Shown here piece after piece: positions 1 to 6,138 of a stretch of 7,687 bases of DNA. Each line of letters begins with the position of its first letter. Positions within the stretch are counted from its first letter, which is position 1. The stretch spans positions 1 to 7,687 of the forward strand of contig DAOWEV010000056.1 in the NCBI GenBank assembly GCA_030638325.1. The letters run 5' to 3'. Source of the DNA: Bacteroidales bacterium. Lineage in GTDB: Bacteria; Bacteroidota; Bacteroidia; Bacteroidales; JAGOPY01. The position numbers and the translations under genes were made by a program. The notes beneath the pieces were generated by a model that was not told where the DNA came from, ran no database searches, and saw only the letters and a program-made list of their open reading frames with translations.

Positions 1-11
1 AATTACAAAAA

Positions 12-158
12 ACAATTCCCAAATTCCAAATAATAACCAAATCACAATATTCAAAACTCAAACGGTTTGGGTATTGGAGTTTGAAAATTGGAATTTATTT
101 GGGATTTAGTGCTTGGGATTTGGGATTTCTGGTTTATCCAGGTTAGGAATTAGGAATT
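12..158. repeat. Degenerate heptamer repeats in inverted arms, non-coding left end
   Basis: The first 276 bases contain no supportable gene. Within them, short units resembling TTTGGRA recur. On the right side they read on the + strand (97-107, and a tandem TTTGGGATTTGGGATTT-like run at about 113-128). On the left side they read on the minus strand (about 12-30). The two arms face each other around position 65; an example of perfect pairing is AAATTCCAA at 21-29 with TTGGAATTT at 88-96. A separate tandem pair of TTAGGAA lies at 143-156, and a small hairpin CCGC-TAC-GCGG at 163-173. This looks like an intergenic repeat element; its function is unknown. The array may extend left of the window. 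Confidence 0.55.
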
Positions 159-203
159 AAAACCGCTACGCGGGATGGCACCAGTAATCATAAGTTTTTT
201 AAC

Positions 204-211
204 TACTTTTG
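204..211 (+). promoter_or_regulatory. Possible -7 box for the mscS-like gene
   Basis: TACTTTTG matches the Bacteroidota -7 consensus TAnnTTTG and lies 65 bases before the mscS start codon. No TTTG is visible at the expected -33 position (about 180-187), so this is only a weak candidate. No Shine-Dalgarno sequence is visible before the ATG; the leader is A/T-rich, as is usual in this phylum. Confidence 0.2.
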
Positions 212-276
212 TCACCGTTGATCACTTGCCAGGTCGACAAAAAAATTAATAATTATTTTAACAAAATCTTTTTATT

Positions 277-1089
277 ATGGAAAATTTTGATAAATATGTA
301 CAGATCCTAAAAGAGACCATCATGGCATACGGTTTACAAGTTGTGGGTGCAATCCTTGCCTTGATCATTGGTTTATGGATCATCAAAGCACTCACCGGAT
401 CAGTAGGCAGACTGATGGAAAAAAGGCAAGTCGATAAATCGTTAAGATCTTTTCTTCGGTCATTGATCAACATTTTATTAAAAGTAATGCTGATCATTGT
501 CATTGCTTCTATGATTGGTATTCCGATGACTTCTTTCATCGCTATTTTAGGAGCTGCCGGTCTTGCCGTTGGCCTGGCTTTGTCAGGCACCTTGCAAAAT
601 TTCGCAGGGGGTGTTATGATCCTGTTATTCAAGCCTTTCAAGGTAGGTGATTACATTGATGCCCAAGGGTATATGGGAACTGTCAAAGAAATTCAGATAT
701 TTAATACTATTTTAACAACTCCTGATAATAAAACCGTTATCATTCCCAACGGAGGTTTGTCAACCAGTTCCATGGTTAACTTTTCAACAGAATCAACACG
801 CAGGGTGGATTTTACTTTTGGAATAGCTTATGGCGATGATACTGAAAAGACTAAAACCGTTCTCATGCAGATCATTAATGAGGATAAAAGAATACTAAAA
901 GATCCCGAACCGTTTATAGCCATTTCTGAGCTTGCTGACAGTTCTGTTAATTTTGTGGTCCGCGTTTGGGCAGATTCAGGTGATTATTGGCCTATCTATT
1001 ACGATATGCAAGACAAGGTTTACAATACCTTCAACAAGGAAGGACTGAATATCCCCTTCCCGCAAATGGATGTTCATCTGCATCAGTAA
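277..1089 (+). CDS. mscS: Small-conductance mechanosensitive channel, MscS family
   Basis: This 270-residue inner-membrane channel would open under membrane tension and release solutes during hypo-osmotic shock. Three membrane segments are visible: TM1 about residues 19-40, TM2 about 62-82, and the pore helix TM3 from about 86. TM3 carries the family pattern LGAAGLAVGLALSG at 91-104. By alignment to E. coli MscS from memory, Leu96 and Leu100 correspond to the pore-constricting Leu105 and Leu109, Gly104 to the Gly113 kink, and Asn108 and Gly112 to Asn117 and Gly121. The cytoplasmic beta domain follows (FKPFKVGD at 118-125, VIIPNGG at 154-160). A C-terminal alpha/beta domain then ends in PQMDV (262-266) and a four-residue tail, so the protein is slightly shorter than E. 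coli MscS (286 residues). The gene is monocistronic here and convergent with the skp genes, from which a shared terminator separates it. The ATG start directly precedes an intact N-terminus. Assignment to the family is firm. Confidence 0.95.
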   Translation: MENFDKYVQILKETIMAYGLQVVGAILALIIGLWIIKALTGSVGRLMEKRQVDKSLRSFLRSLINILLKVMLIIVIASMIGIPMTSFIAILGAAGLAVGLALSGTLQNFAGGVMILLFKPFKVGDYIDAQGYMGTVKEIQIFNTILTTPDNKTVIIPNGGLSTSSMVNFSTESTRRVDFTFGIAYGDDTEKTKTVLMQIINEDKRILKDPEPFIAISELADSSVNFVVRVWADSGDYWPIYYDMQDKVYNTFNKEGLNIPFPQMDVHLHQ

Positions 1090-1110
1090 AGAAGATATTT
1101 TTCTGATAAT

Positions 1111-1140
1111 AAAAAACCCCGGTTGTTGCCGGGGTTTTTT
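1111..1140. terminator. Bidirectional intrinsic terminator between mscS and skp
   Basis: AAAAAACCCCGG (1111-1122) pairs perfectly with CCGGGGTTTTTT (1129-1140) across a six-base loop, TTGTTG. The GC-rich core (CCCCGG/CCGGGG) is followed by a T run when read on either strand. The hairpin sits 21 bases after the mscS stop and 21 bases beyond the stop of the minus-strand skp gene, so it can end both convergent transcripts. Confidence 0.93.
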
Positions 1141-1161
1141 ATTAAAATATCTTATTGTTTA

Positions 1162-1674
1162 TCAGATGCCCAACTTCACTTTCACAAGGGGCAGTATATT
1201 ATCGCCTTTTTCGTAATAAAGCAATGTTCCAACGCCTGCATCGAAAATATAAGTATAGCCATTTTCACGGGCAACGTCCTGTATTGCCTGTCTGACTTTT
1301 TTAAGCACCGGATCCAGAAGTTCCATCTGCTTATTTTGAAGATCAGTATCTGCTTGCTGCTGGAATTCCTGAATACGGTTTTCCATATCGGCTAACTCCT
1401 TTTCCTTTGTTTGCCTGATGATATCTGACATTGAAGCTGCATTCACTTGGTAATCATTCAGTTTCGTTTGGTATTCCAGGTACATTGCCTGCAATTGATC
1501 TTCCAGGGCTTTACCGTATTGAATCAAAGTCTGCTGAATGGAATCTTTTTCAGGCATGGCATCCAGTAATTCGTTAGAATCAATGTAGCCCAATTTAGCA
1601 TTTGTCTGGGAAATGACAGGATATGCAAGTAAAATGCCAACTGCTACGAAAAGAACCGTCAATAATTTTTTCAT
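1162..1674 (-). CDS. skp: Periplasmic chaperone, Skp/OmpH family (copy 1, distal)
   Basis: This 170-residue Skp-like chaperone would hold unfolded outer-membrane proteins in the periplasm for delivery to BamA. The N-terminus is a signal peptide: MKK followed by a hydrophobic stretch (about 4-20), with probable cleavage near residues 22-24. The mature part starts with the family beta strand LGYIDSNELL (28-37). A long charged alpha-helical hairpin rich in Gln, Glu and Lys follows (about 43-137); in Skp such hairpins form the tentacles of a trimer. A C-terminal beta element (YTYIFDAG at 140-147, LLYY at 151-154) ends with a GD-I-x3-VK-x2-LG pattern. The gene lies downstream of a second skp on the same strand, separated by 277 bases that contain an inverted octamer array. 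No Shine-Dalgarno sequence is visible before the ATG. Family assignment is firm; client specificity cannot be read from the sequence. Confidence 0.9.
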   Translation of the reverse strand: MKKLLTVLFVAVGILLAYPVISQTNAKLGYIDSNELLDAMPEKDSIQQTLIQYGKALEDQLQAMYLEYQTKLNDYQVNAASMSDIIRQTKEKELADMENRIQEFQQQADTDLQNKQMELLDPVLKKVRQAIQDVARENGYTYIFDAGVGTLLYYEKGDNILPLVKVKLGI

Positions 1675-1731
1675 TGTAAAGTGTTATTAATTTGATTATT
1701 AATTATTTTGATTTTACTGTTATTTAAATGG

Positions 1732-1846
1732 AAATGAGTAAATGCGTAAATGATTGAATGCTTAAATGCTTAAATGGGTAAATGCTATTTATTGTTCTTA
1801 CATTCAATCATTCAATCATTTAATCATTAATCCATTACCCATTAAA
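1732..1846. repeat. Inverted octamer arrays between the two skp genes
   Basis: Seven consecutive octamers of the form RAATGNNN run in register from 1732 to 1787 (AAATGAGT, AAATGCGT, AAATGATT, GAATGCTT, AAATGCTT, AAATGGGT, AAATGCTA). After a 13-base spacer (1788-1800), about five octamers of the opposite sense (CATTCAAT twice, CATTTAAT, CATTAATC, CATTACCC) run from 1801 to 1840, and a partial unit ends near 1846. The arms can pair: 1747-1760 is a perfect 14-base complement of 1809-1822, and AATGGGTAA (1773-1781) pairs with TTACCCATT (1835-1843). The arms can also pair in shifted registers because the unit repeats. The element would form a hairpin in RNA or a cruciform in DNA. It contains no coding sequence that I can support. 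Confidence 0.8.
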
Positions 1847-1882
1847 TTCGTGGTAGAACCATTATGTTTAAATACGAGGCTG

Positions 1883-1890
1883 CAAAAATA
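1883..1890 (-). promoter_or_regulatory. Possible -7 box for the distal skp
   Basis: On the minus strand this reads TATTTTTG, an exact TAnnTTTG match. No TTTG occurs at the expected spacing upstream (the nearest is at 1926-1929, 35 bases away). If used, it would give the distal skp a leader of about 200 bases that includes the octamer hairpin. A weak candidate only. Confidence 0.2.
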
Positions 1891-1951
1891 GATAAATATT
1901 CGATAACTAAAACAGGGTTATCTTTCAAAATCAACTTTTGCTTCCGGAAAA

Positions 1952-2530
1952 TCACTTACGGCCCCCAGACGAGCCTCCAAAAGAACTCTTTGAACGGTTT
2001 TCTTTTTTAACTGTTTGCATCACGCTTCCTATCTCATCCAGCACATCATCGCTGATATCAAACTTAGACTGTGCGAATAATATGGTGTTACCTGCGGATT
2101 TATCAAAGACAAATGCAAAATTTCTCGTAGTTGCAATCTCTTCAATGGCATTATAAACTTTTTCCTGGATCGGCTGAACCAGCTCCATTCTTTTTTTATG
2201 CAGGTCACCATCTCTGCCAAATTTTTTTTTCTGCAATGCCTTGGCTTCTTTTTCCTTTTCCACAATATCATTTTCTTTTTTCCGCTTCATATCTTCCGGT
2301 AACAATATTGCTTCAGCCTGGTAATCCTTATACATTTTATCGATCTCGGCAAATATTTCCTCTATCTCTTTCTGCCATTCAGAGGCCAGTTCATCAAGCA
2401 TATCCTGTGCATCTGTGTATTCAGGAATATTTTTCAGGACATACTCGGTGTCTACATAAGCATATTTCTGGCCATAAGAAAAGAAAACAGTGCCCAGGGC
2501 GATCAGTACAGATAAAACGATCTTTTTCAT
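1952..2530 (-). CDS. skp: Periplasmic chaperone, Skp/OmpH family (copy 2, proximal to bamA)
   Basis: This 192-residue protein is a second Skp/OmpH-type chaperone, clearly diverged from its neighbour. A signal peptide covers about residues 1-20 (MKKIVLSVLIALGTVFFSYG, then Gln21). The mature N-terminal strand YAYVDTEYVL (23-32) precedes a very Lys/Glu-rich helical hairpin (about 40-135) typical of Skp tentacles. Within the hairpin, FGRDGDLHKKR (104-114) and VQPIQEKVYNAI (118-129) match the usual return-helix pattern in Bacteroidota homologues. The C-terminal part carries FAFVFDKSAG (138-147). The last residues form a Ser/Gly tail (SSFGGSSGGRK, 182-192) that copy 1 lacks. This gene is the one nearest bamA, but it has its own strong-looking promoter and a good Shine-Dalgarno sequence, so it may be expressed separately from the uppS-bamA transcript. 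A periplasmic role delivering barrels to BamA is inferred from the family. Confidence 0.92.
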   Translation of the reverse strand: MKKIVLSVLIALGTVFFSYGQKYAYVDTEYVLKNIPEYTDAQDMLDELASEWQKEIEEIFAEIDKMYKDYQAEAILLPEDMKRKKENDIVEKEKEAKALQKKKFGRDGDLHKKRMELVQPIQEKVYNAIEEIATTRNFAFVFDKSAGNTILFAQSKFDISDDVLDEIGSVMQTVKKENRSKSSFGGSSGGRK

Positions 2531-2538
2531 GATTTTTT

Positions 2539-2543
2539 CCTCC
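2539..2543 (-). promoter_or_regulatory. Shine-Dalgarno site of the proximal skp
   Basis: On the minus strand GGAGG lies eight bases before the ATG (2528-2530). It fixes the start and is notable because Bacteroidota genes usually lack such sites and the other starts in this window show none as clear. Confidence 0.6.
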
Positions 2544-2595
2544 GCATTTTTACATCCTTTAATGATAGCATCATAATTTCGGATGATTGTATTTA

Positions 2596-2627
2596 CAAAT
2601 ATATTTTATTACCGGTTATCAAACAAA
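2596..2627 (-). promoter_or_regulatory. Bacteroidota-type promoter of the proximal skp
   Basis: On the minus strand, TATATTTG (2596-2603) matches the -7 consensus TAnnTTTG. Two overlapping candidates for the -33 TTTG lie upstream at 2624-2627 and 2620-2623, leaving spacers of 20 and 16 bases. Transcription would start near 2589 and give a leader of about 60 bases. The site is in the non-coding gap immediately after the bamA stop. This is the best promoter match I see in the window. Confidence 0.6.
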
Positions 2628-2658
2628 AAACTTGCCAATCTGTATATCAACATTATTT

Positions 2659-5337
2659 TTAATCAATTGAAGAGTTTATTGAGAAATGGAATTGGGATCC
2701 GTTGGCGCTCGGTATTCCCGGAACAGGATCGAAGCCATAGCCCCAGTCAAGCCCTAACAGTCCAAACATCGGGAGAAATACCCGGAGGCCCGCGCCGGCA
2801 GCCCTGTAGATGCCAAAAGGGCTGAAATCCTCCCAGAAAGCCCATGAATTTCCACCTTCCAGAAACAGTAGGCCATAGATGGTAGAACTTGGATTCAGTG
2901 ACAAGGGATATCTGAGTTCAAGTGTATATTTTGCATAAATTGTTCCACCAATATTCTTGTTCCTGTAATAATCAGGTGTGATAGTTTCGTTGCCATAGCC
3001 TCTCATCCCGATGATCTCCCGGCCGTCAAGATTATTGTAGCCTGACAATCCATCCCCGCCGAGATAAAATCTTTCAAATGGGGTAATTCCCATATGTTTA
3101 TTGTAGGTTCCGAGAAAACCCAGCTTGGCCCTCACCATTATCACAGCTTTTTCAAATATTTCGGTATAAAATGTTGCCGCGAATTTCCATTTATGATATT
3201 CAATCCACTTGTATTTTTCAGCATCCTCCATCAGGTTATAATTATGACCGGAAAACATTGAGTAGGGCGGTGTTAGCTCGAGTGATACGGAGACATCAGA
3301 CCCAAACCTCGGATAAATTGGCTGGCTGACCGAGTTTCTTGATAATATGACGGTATAATTTAAGTTATTATAAACACCAGTTCCGTCGCCAAAAGAAAAA
3401 ATTGAAGAATACTGATGCAAATGATATCGTTGAAAGGAGACTGCCTGATAAAGGCTGAAAAAGTCATCCGGCCATTTCAAGCGTTTACCAAGGCCAACAG
3501 AAATACCATCGATCTTAAAAGTTGAACGGTTGGGATCATGCTTTGGCAGTCCATTGGAATACAGAGAGTGCCAATAAGTAACACTCAGGGCATTGGGTTT
3601 TCTACCACCCAGCCATGGTTCCGTAAATGAAGCGCTATAGCTGATATAACCGCTTCCATATGATTGTACACGCAGGCTGAGTTTTTGTCCGTCACCGGAG
3701 GGTACCGGTGTCCATGCATTAAAGTTAAACAGGTTTCTTAATGAAAAGTTATTAAAGCTTAATCCTAAAGTTCCTATTATCCTGCCATAGCCCCAGCCAC
3801 CTGATAATTCTATCTGATCGGCGGAAGTCTCTTCAACGGAATACTCAATATCAACAGTTCCATCGGCTGGGTTTGGCCGTACATCAGGAACGATCTTTTC
3901 AGGATTAAAATAACGCAGTGCTCCAAGCTCCCGAATAGTCCTTATAATATTGGTCCTGCTGAAAAGCTGCCCGGGCCGGGTCCGGATCTCACGCATAACC
4001 ACATGGTCATTGGTCTTTGTATTCCCTACCACTGTTACATTATTGATCCTTGCCTGTTTACCCTCCCGGATACGGATCTCAAGGTCTATGGAGTCATTTT
4101 CCACATAGATCTCCACCGGTTCAGCATTGAAAAAGAGGTACCCGTCATCGAGATATAGAGAACTAACATCATTGCCATTCGGGTTAAAACTCAGATTGGT
4201 TTCCAATAAATCCCTATTATAAACATCGCCTTTTTCAATCTGCAAGATCCTGTTAAGAAACTCATCCGAAAATTTTGTATTTCCAACCCAGTAAATATTC
4301 CGGAAATAATATCTGTTTCCTTCTTCAACATGAATATCAATACTGATTGAATTTCTCTCATTTCTGTATATTGAGTCTTTAACGACTTGTGCATCCCTAA
4401 ATCCCAATGAGTTATATTTCAATATCAGTTTGTTCTTGTCTTCTTCATAATTATCTTCTATGTACCTGGATGCTTTGAAAAGCCTGATCTTGATATTCTG
4501 GCTTATATGATCCTGGACATTTTCGGCCATGGCTGTCATATCGAGCCTGAAAAAGTTTTTAATGATCTCAAGAATAAGCACTTCAATATCATCCAGGGGT
4601 GTAAAAGTTCCTTTTTCCTTGGTTTCTTTCAGGGCGCTTTTAACCTTCTGCTCCGACAGGTAATGATTACCGTAAACATTGATCTCGTAGATCTTAACTT
4701 TCCTGTTTTTATTAATATGGATCTCCAGAATAACTCCGTTGGCCCGTGTAGTATCTTTCACTTGCTTGATATCCACTTTAGTATCAAGGAAGCCTTTATC
4801 TGTAAAATGTTTTTTTACAACATATTTGGTATGGACCAGCAGGTTTTCGGTAACCACATCTCCTCTGGTTAAACTGATTTTTTCCCGCAGATTATCAGCT
4901 TCGGCTTTTTTAATACCTTTCAGTGCAAATTTTGACAAGCGGGGTCTTTCTGCCAAATGTAATTCCAGAAAAATCTGACTGCCATCTATCTTATTTGCAA
5001 TAATTGAGATATCTTCAAAAAGGCCCTGACCCCATAGTTTTTCAATAGCTTTCGTGATATCTTCTCCGGGTATGGTGATCCTATCGCCAACATTCAGGCC
5101 TGACAACATGATCAGCACATTCTTATCCAGGAATTCCACGCCTGTGACAGTGATTCCCCCAATCTCATATTCACTGGCCTTGGTATAGTCCATCACCGGA
5201 AGTCCTTCCGGGATAACCTGCCCAAGCATCCGTGAAAAGGCAAACAAAAAAAACAGTAATAAAACTGCCTTTCCGTATATTGGATGAGTGTATCTTTTCT
5301 GTTTAAAAACGACTTTAATATTTTTATGATCAGCCAT
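2659..5337 (-). CDS. bamA: Outer membrane protein assembly factor BamA (Omp85)
   Basis: This 892-residue protein is the central outer-membrane insertase of the BAM complex. A basic N-terminal stretch (1-23) precedes a hydrophobic signal segment (about 24-39), with mature sequence starting near Gln40. Five POTRA-like repeats follow, approximately 60-131, 132-211, 212-344, 345-428 and 429-505. Typical cores are ITVTGVEFLD (62-71), IYWVGNTKFSD (348-358) and VTVVGNTKTND (434-444). The third repeat is long, with an extra segment around 243-282. The C-terminal half (about 506-892) is a 16-strand-type barrel and contains the conserved loop-6 motif MRGY (778-781; family V/I-RG-F/Y). The protein ends FSINSSID, without the C-terminal aromatic residue usual for barrel proteins. 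The start codon overlaps the uppS stop (TAATG), so translation is probably coupled. Neighbouring skp genes and porG support the assignment. Confidence 0.96.
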   Translation of the reverse strand: MADHKNIKVVFKQKRYTHPIYGKAVLLLFFLFAFSRMLGQVIPEGLPVMDYTKASEYEIGGITVTGVEFLDKNVLIMLSGLNVGDRITIPGEDITKAIEKLWGQGLFEDISIIANKIDGSQIFLELHLAERPRLSKFALKGIKKAEADNLREKISLTRGDVVTENLLVHTKYVVKKHFTDKGFLDTKVDIKQVKDTTRANGVILEIHINKNRKVKIYEINVYGNHYLSEQKVKSALKETKEKGTFTPLDDIEVLILEIIKNFFRLDMTAMAENVQDHISQNIKIRLFKASRYIEDNYEEDKNKLILKYNSLGFRDAQVVKDSIYRNERNSISIDIHVEEGNRYYFRNIYWVGNTKFSDEFLNRILQIEKGDVYNRDLLETNLSFNPNGNDVSSLYLDDGYLFFNAEPVEIYVENDSIDLEIRIREGKQARINNVTVVGNTKTNDHVVMREIRTRPGQLFSRTNIIRTIRELGALRYFNPEKIVPDVRPNPADGTVDIEYSVEETSADQIELSGGWGYGRIIGTLGLSFNNFSLRNLFNFNAWTPVPSGDGQKLSLRVQSYGSGYISYSASFTEPWLGGRKPNALSVTYWHSLYSNGLPKHDPNRSTFKIDGISVGLGKRLKWPDDFFSLYQAVSFQRYHLHQYSSIFSFGDGTGVYNNLNYTVILSRNSVSQPIYPRFGSDVSVSLELTPPYSMFSGHNYNLMEDAEKYKWIEYHKWKFAATFYTEIFEKAVIMVRAKLGFLGTYNKHMGITPFERFYLGGDGLSGYNNLDGREIIGMRGYGNETITPDYYRNKNIGGTIYAKYTLELRYPLSLNPSSTIYGLLFLEGGNSWAFWEDFSPFGIYRAAGAGLRVFLPMFGLLGLDWGYGFDPVPGIPSANGSQFHFSINSSID

Positions 5338-6095
5338 TAATCGTTTATTCCATCTTTTAGAATTTGTTCACCTGTTTTGCCAAATCTCCTTTCCCGTTGC
5401 TGGAAATCAAATATTGCCTCATACAGATCCTCTTTTCTGAAATCCGGCCAGAATTTAGGTGAAAAATACAATTCCGTATAAGCTATCTGCCACAAAAGAA
5501 AATTGCTAATCCTGAAATCACTACTGGTTCTGATGAGCAGTTCCGGATCGGGCATTGAGCCGGTATTTAAGAATGAGCTGAAAACAGATTCATTTATCTC
5601 TTCGGCCGACAAGCGGGTTTGCTGGATTTCCCTGACAATATTTTTTGTTGCCTGGATAATCTCCCAACGTGCACTGTAGCTCAGTGCCAGTGTAAGTGTC
5701 ATCCTTGTATTCCCTGAAGTTTGCTCAATAGCATCTTTCAGGCTCTTCCGGATGGCAACAGGAAGACTTTCAATATCACCGATGGTATTGAGTCTGATAT
5801 TGTTTTTATTCAGCTTTGTAGTCTCTGTCCTGATGCTTTGAAGAAGCAAATGCATGAGTGCATCGATCTCAAATTTGGGCCGTTTCCAGTTCTCGGTTGA
5901 GAAAGCATACAAGGTAAGATATTTGACTCCAAGTTCGGCTGCTGTTTCTGTAGCTTCCCTGACAGATGTCACACCATGCTTGTGGCCAAAAGTTCTGGGC
6001 TTCCTTTTTTGCCTTGCCCATCGTCCATTTCCATCCATGATGATGGCAATGTGCTGAGGCAGGTTATCGAGATCTATCTTATCCTTAAAACTCAT
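5337..6095 (-). CDS. uppS: Di-trans,poly-cis-undecaprenyl-diphosphate synthase (UppS)
   Basis: This 252-residue cytoplasmic, membrane-associated cis-prenyltransferase adds isopentenyl units to farnesyl diphosphate, giving the C55 carrier used for peptidoglycan and surface polysaccharide. The signature MDGNGRWA is at 20-27, with catalytic Asp21 (E. coli Asp26) and Arg25. GHKHG at 37-41 supplies His38, equivalent to E. coli His43. LYAFSTENWKRP (62-73) contains the substrate-site Asn69 and Arg72. The second signature LLIRT...RISNFLLWQIAYTELYF (186-211) carries Arg189, Arg195, Ser197 and Glu208. The loop usually read as GGE or SGE is SSD (191-193) here, a mild deviation. The length is normal for the family. 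It lies 43 bases after porG, and its TAA stop overlaps the bamA ATG by one base, indicating a shared transcript. Confidence 0.96.
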   Translation of the reverse strand: MSFKDKIDLDNLPQHIAIIMDGNGRWARQKRKPRTFGHKHGVTSVREATETAAELGVKYLTLYAFSTENWKRPKFEIDALMHLLLQSIRTETTKLNKNNIRLNTIGDIESLPVAIRKSLKDAIEQTSGNTRMTLTLALSYSARWEIIQATKNIVREIQQTRLSAEEINESVFSSFLNTGSMPDPELLIRTSSDFRISNFLLWQIAYTELYFSPKFWPDFRKEDLYEAIFDFQQRERRFGKTGEQILKDGIND

Positions 6096-6138
6096 TAATG
6101 TTTATTGTCTTCCTAAACCCTATCTGTTTGTAATTGGT

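Noticed and set aside
1123..1395. A 90-codon + strand frame starting inside the terminator
   Set aside because: It begins in the hairpin loop region and runs antisense to a clear skp gene, with no start signal.
1732..1846. CRISPR array reading of the octamer repeats
   Set aside because: The units are 8 bases with no spacers and the two halves are inverted, which is not CRISPR architecture.
1942..1949. TTCCGGAA palindrome just after the proximal skp stop, considered as a terminator
   Set aside because: The palindrome is short, has no loop and no following T run on the minus strand, so there is too little structure to call a terminator.
2131..2532. A 133-codon + strand frame opposite the proximal skp
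   Set aside because: It is rich in Phe, Cys, His and Pro, as expected from the complement of Lys/Glu-rich helices. The minus-strand Skp has a signal peptide, promoter and Shine-Dalgarno site.
4507..4978. Overlapping open frames on the + strand opposite bamA
   Set aside because: They lie wholly within bamA, show no recognisable domain or signal, and follow the codon structure of the opposite strand. They are antisense shadows.
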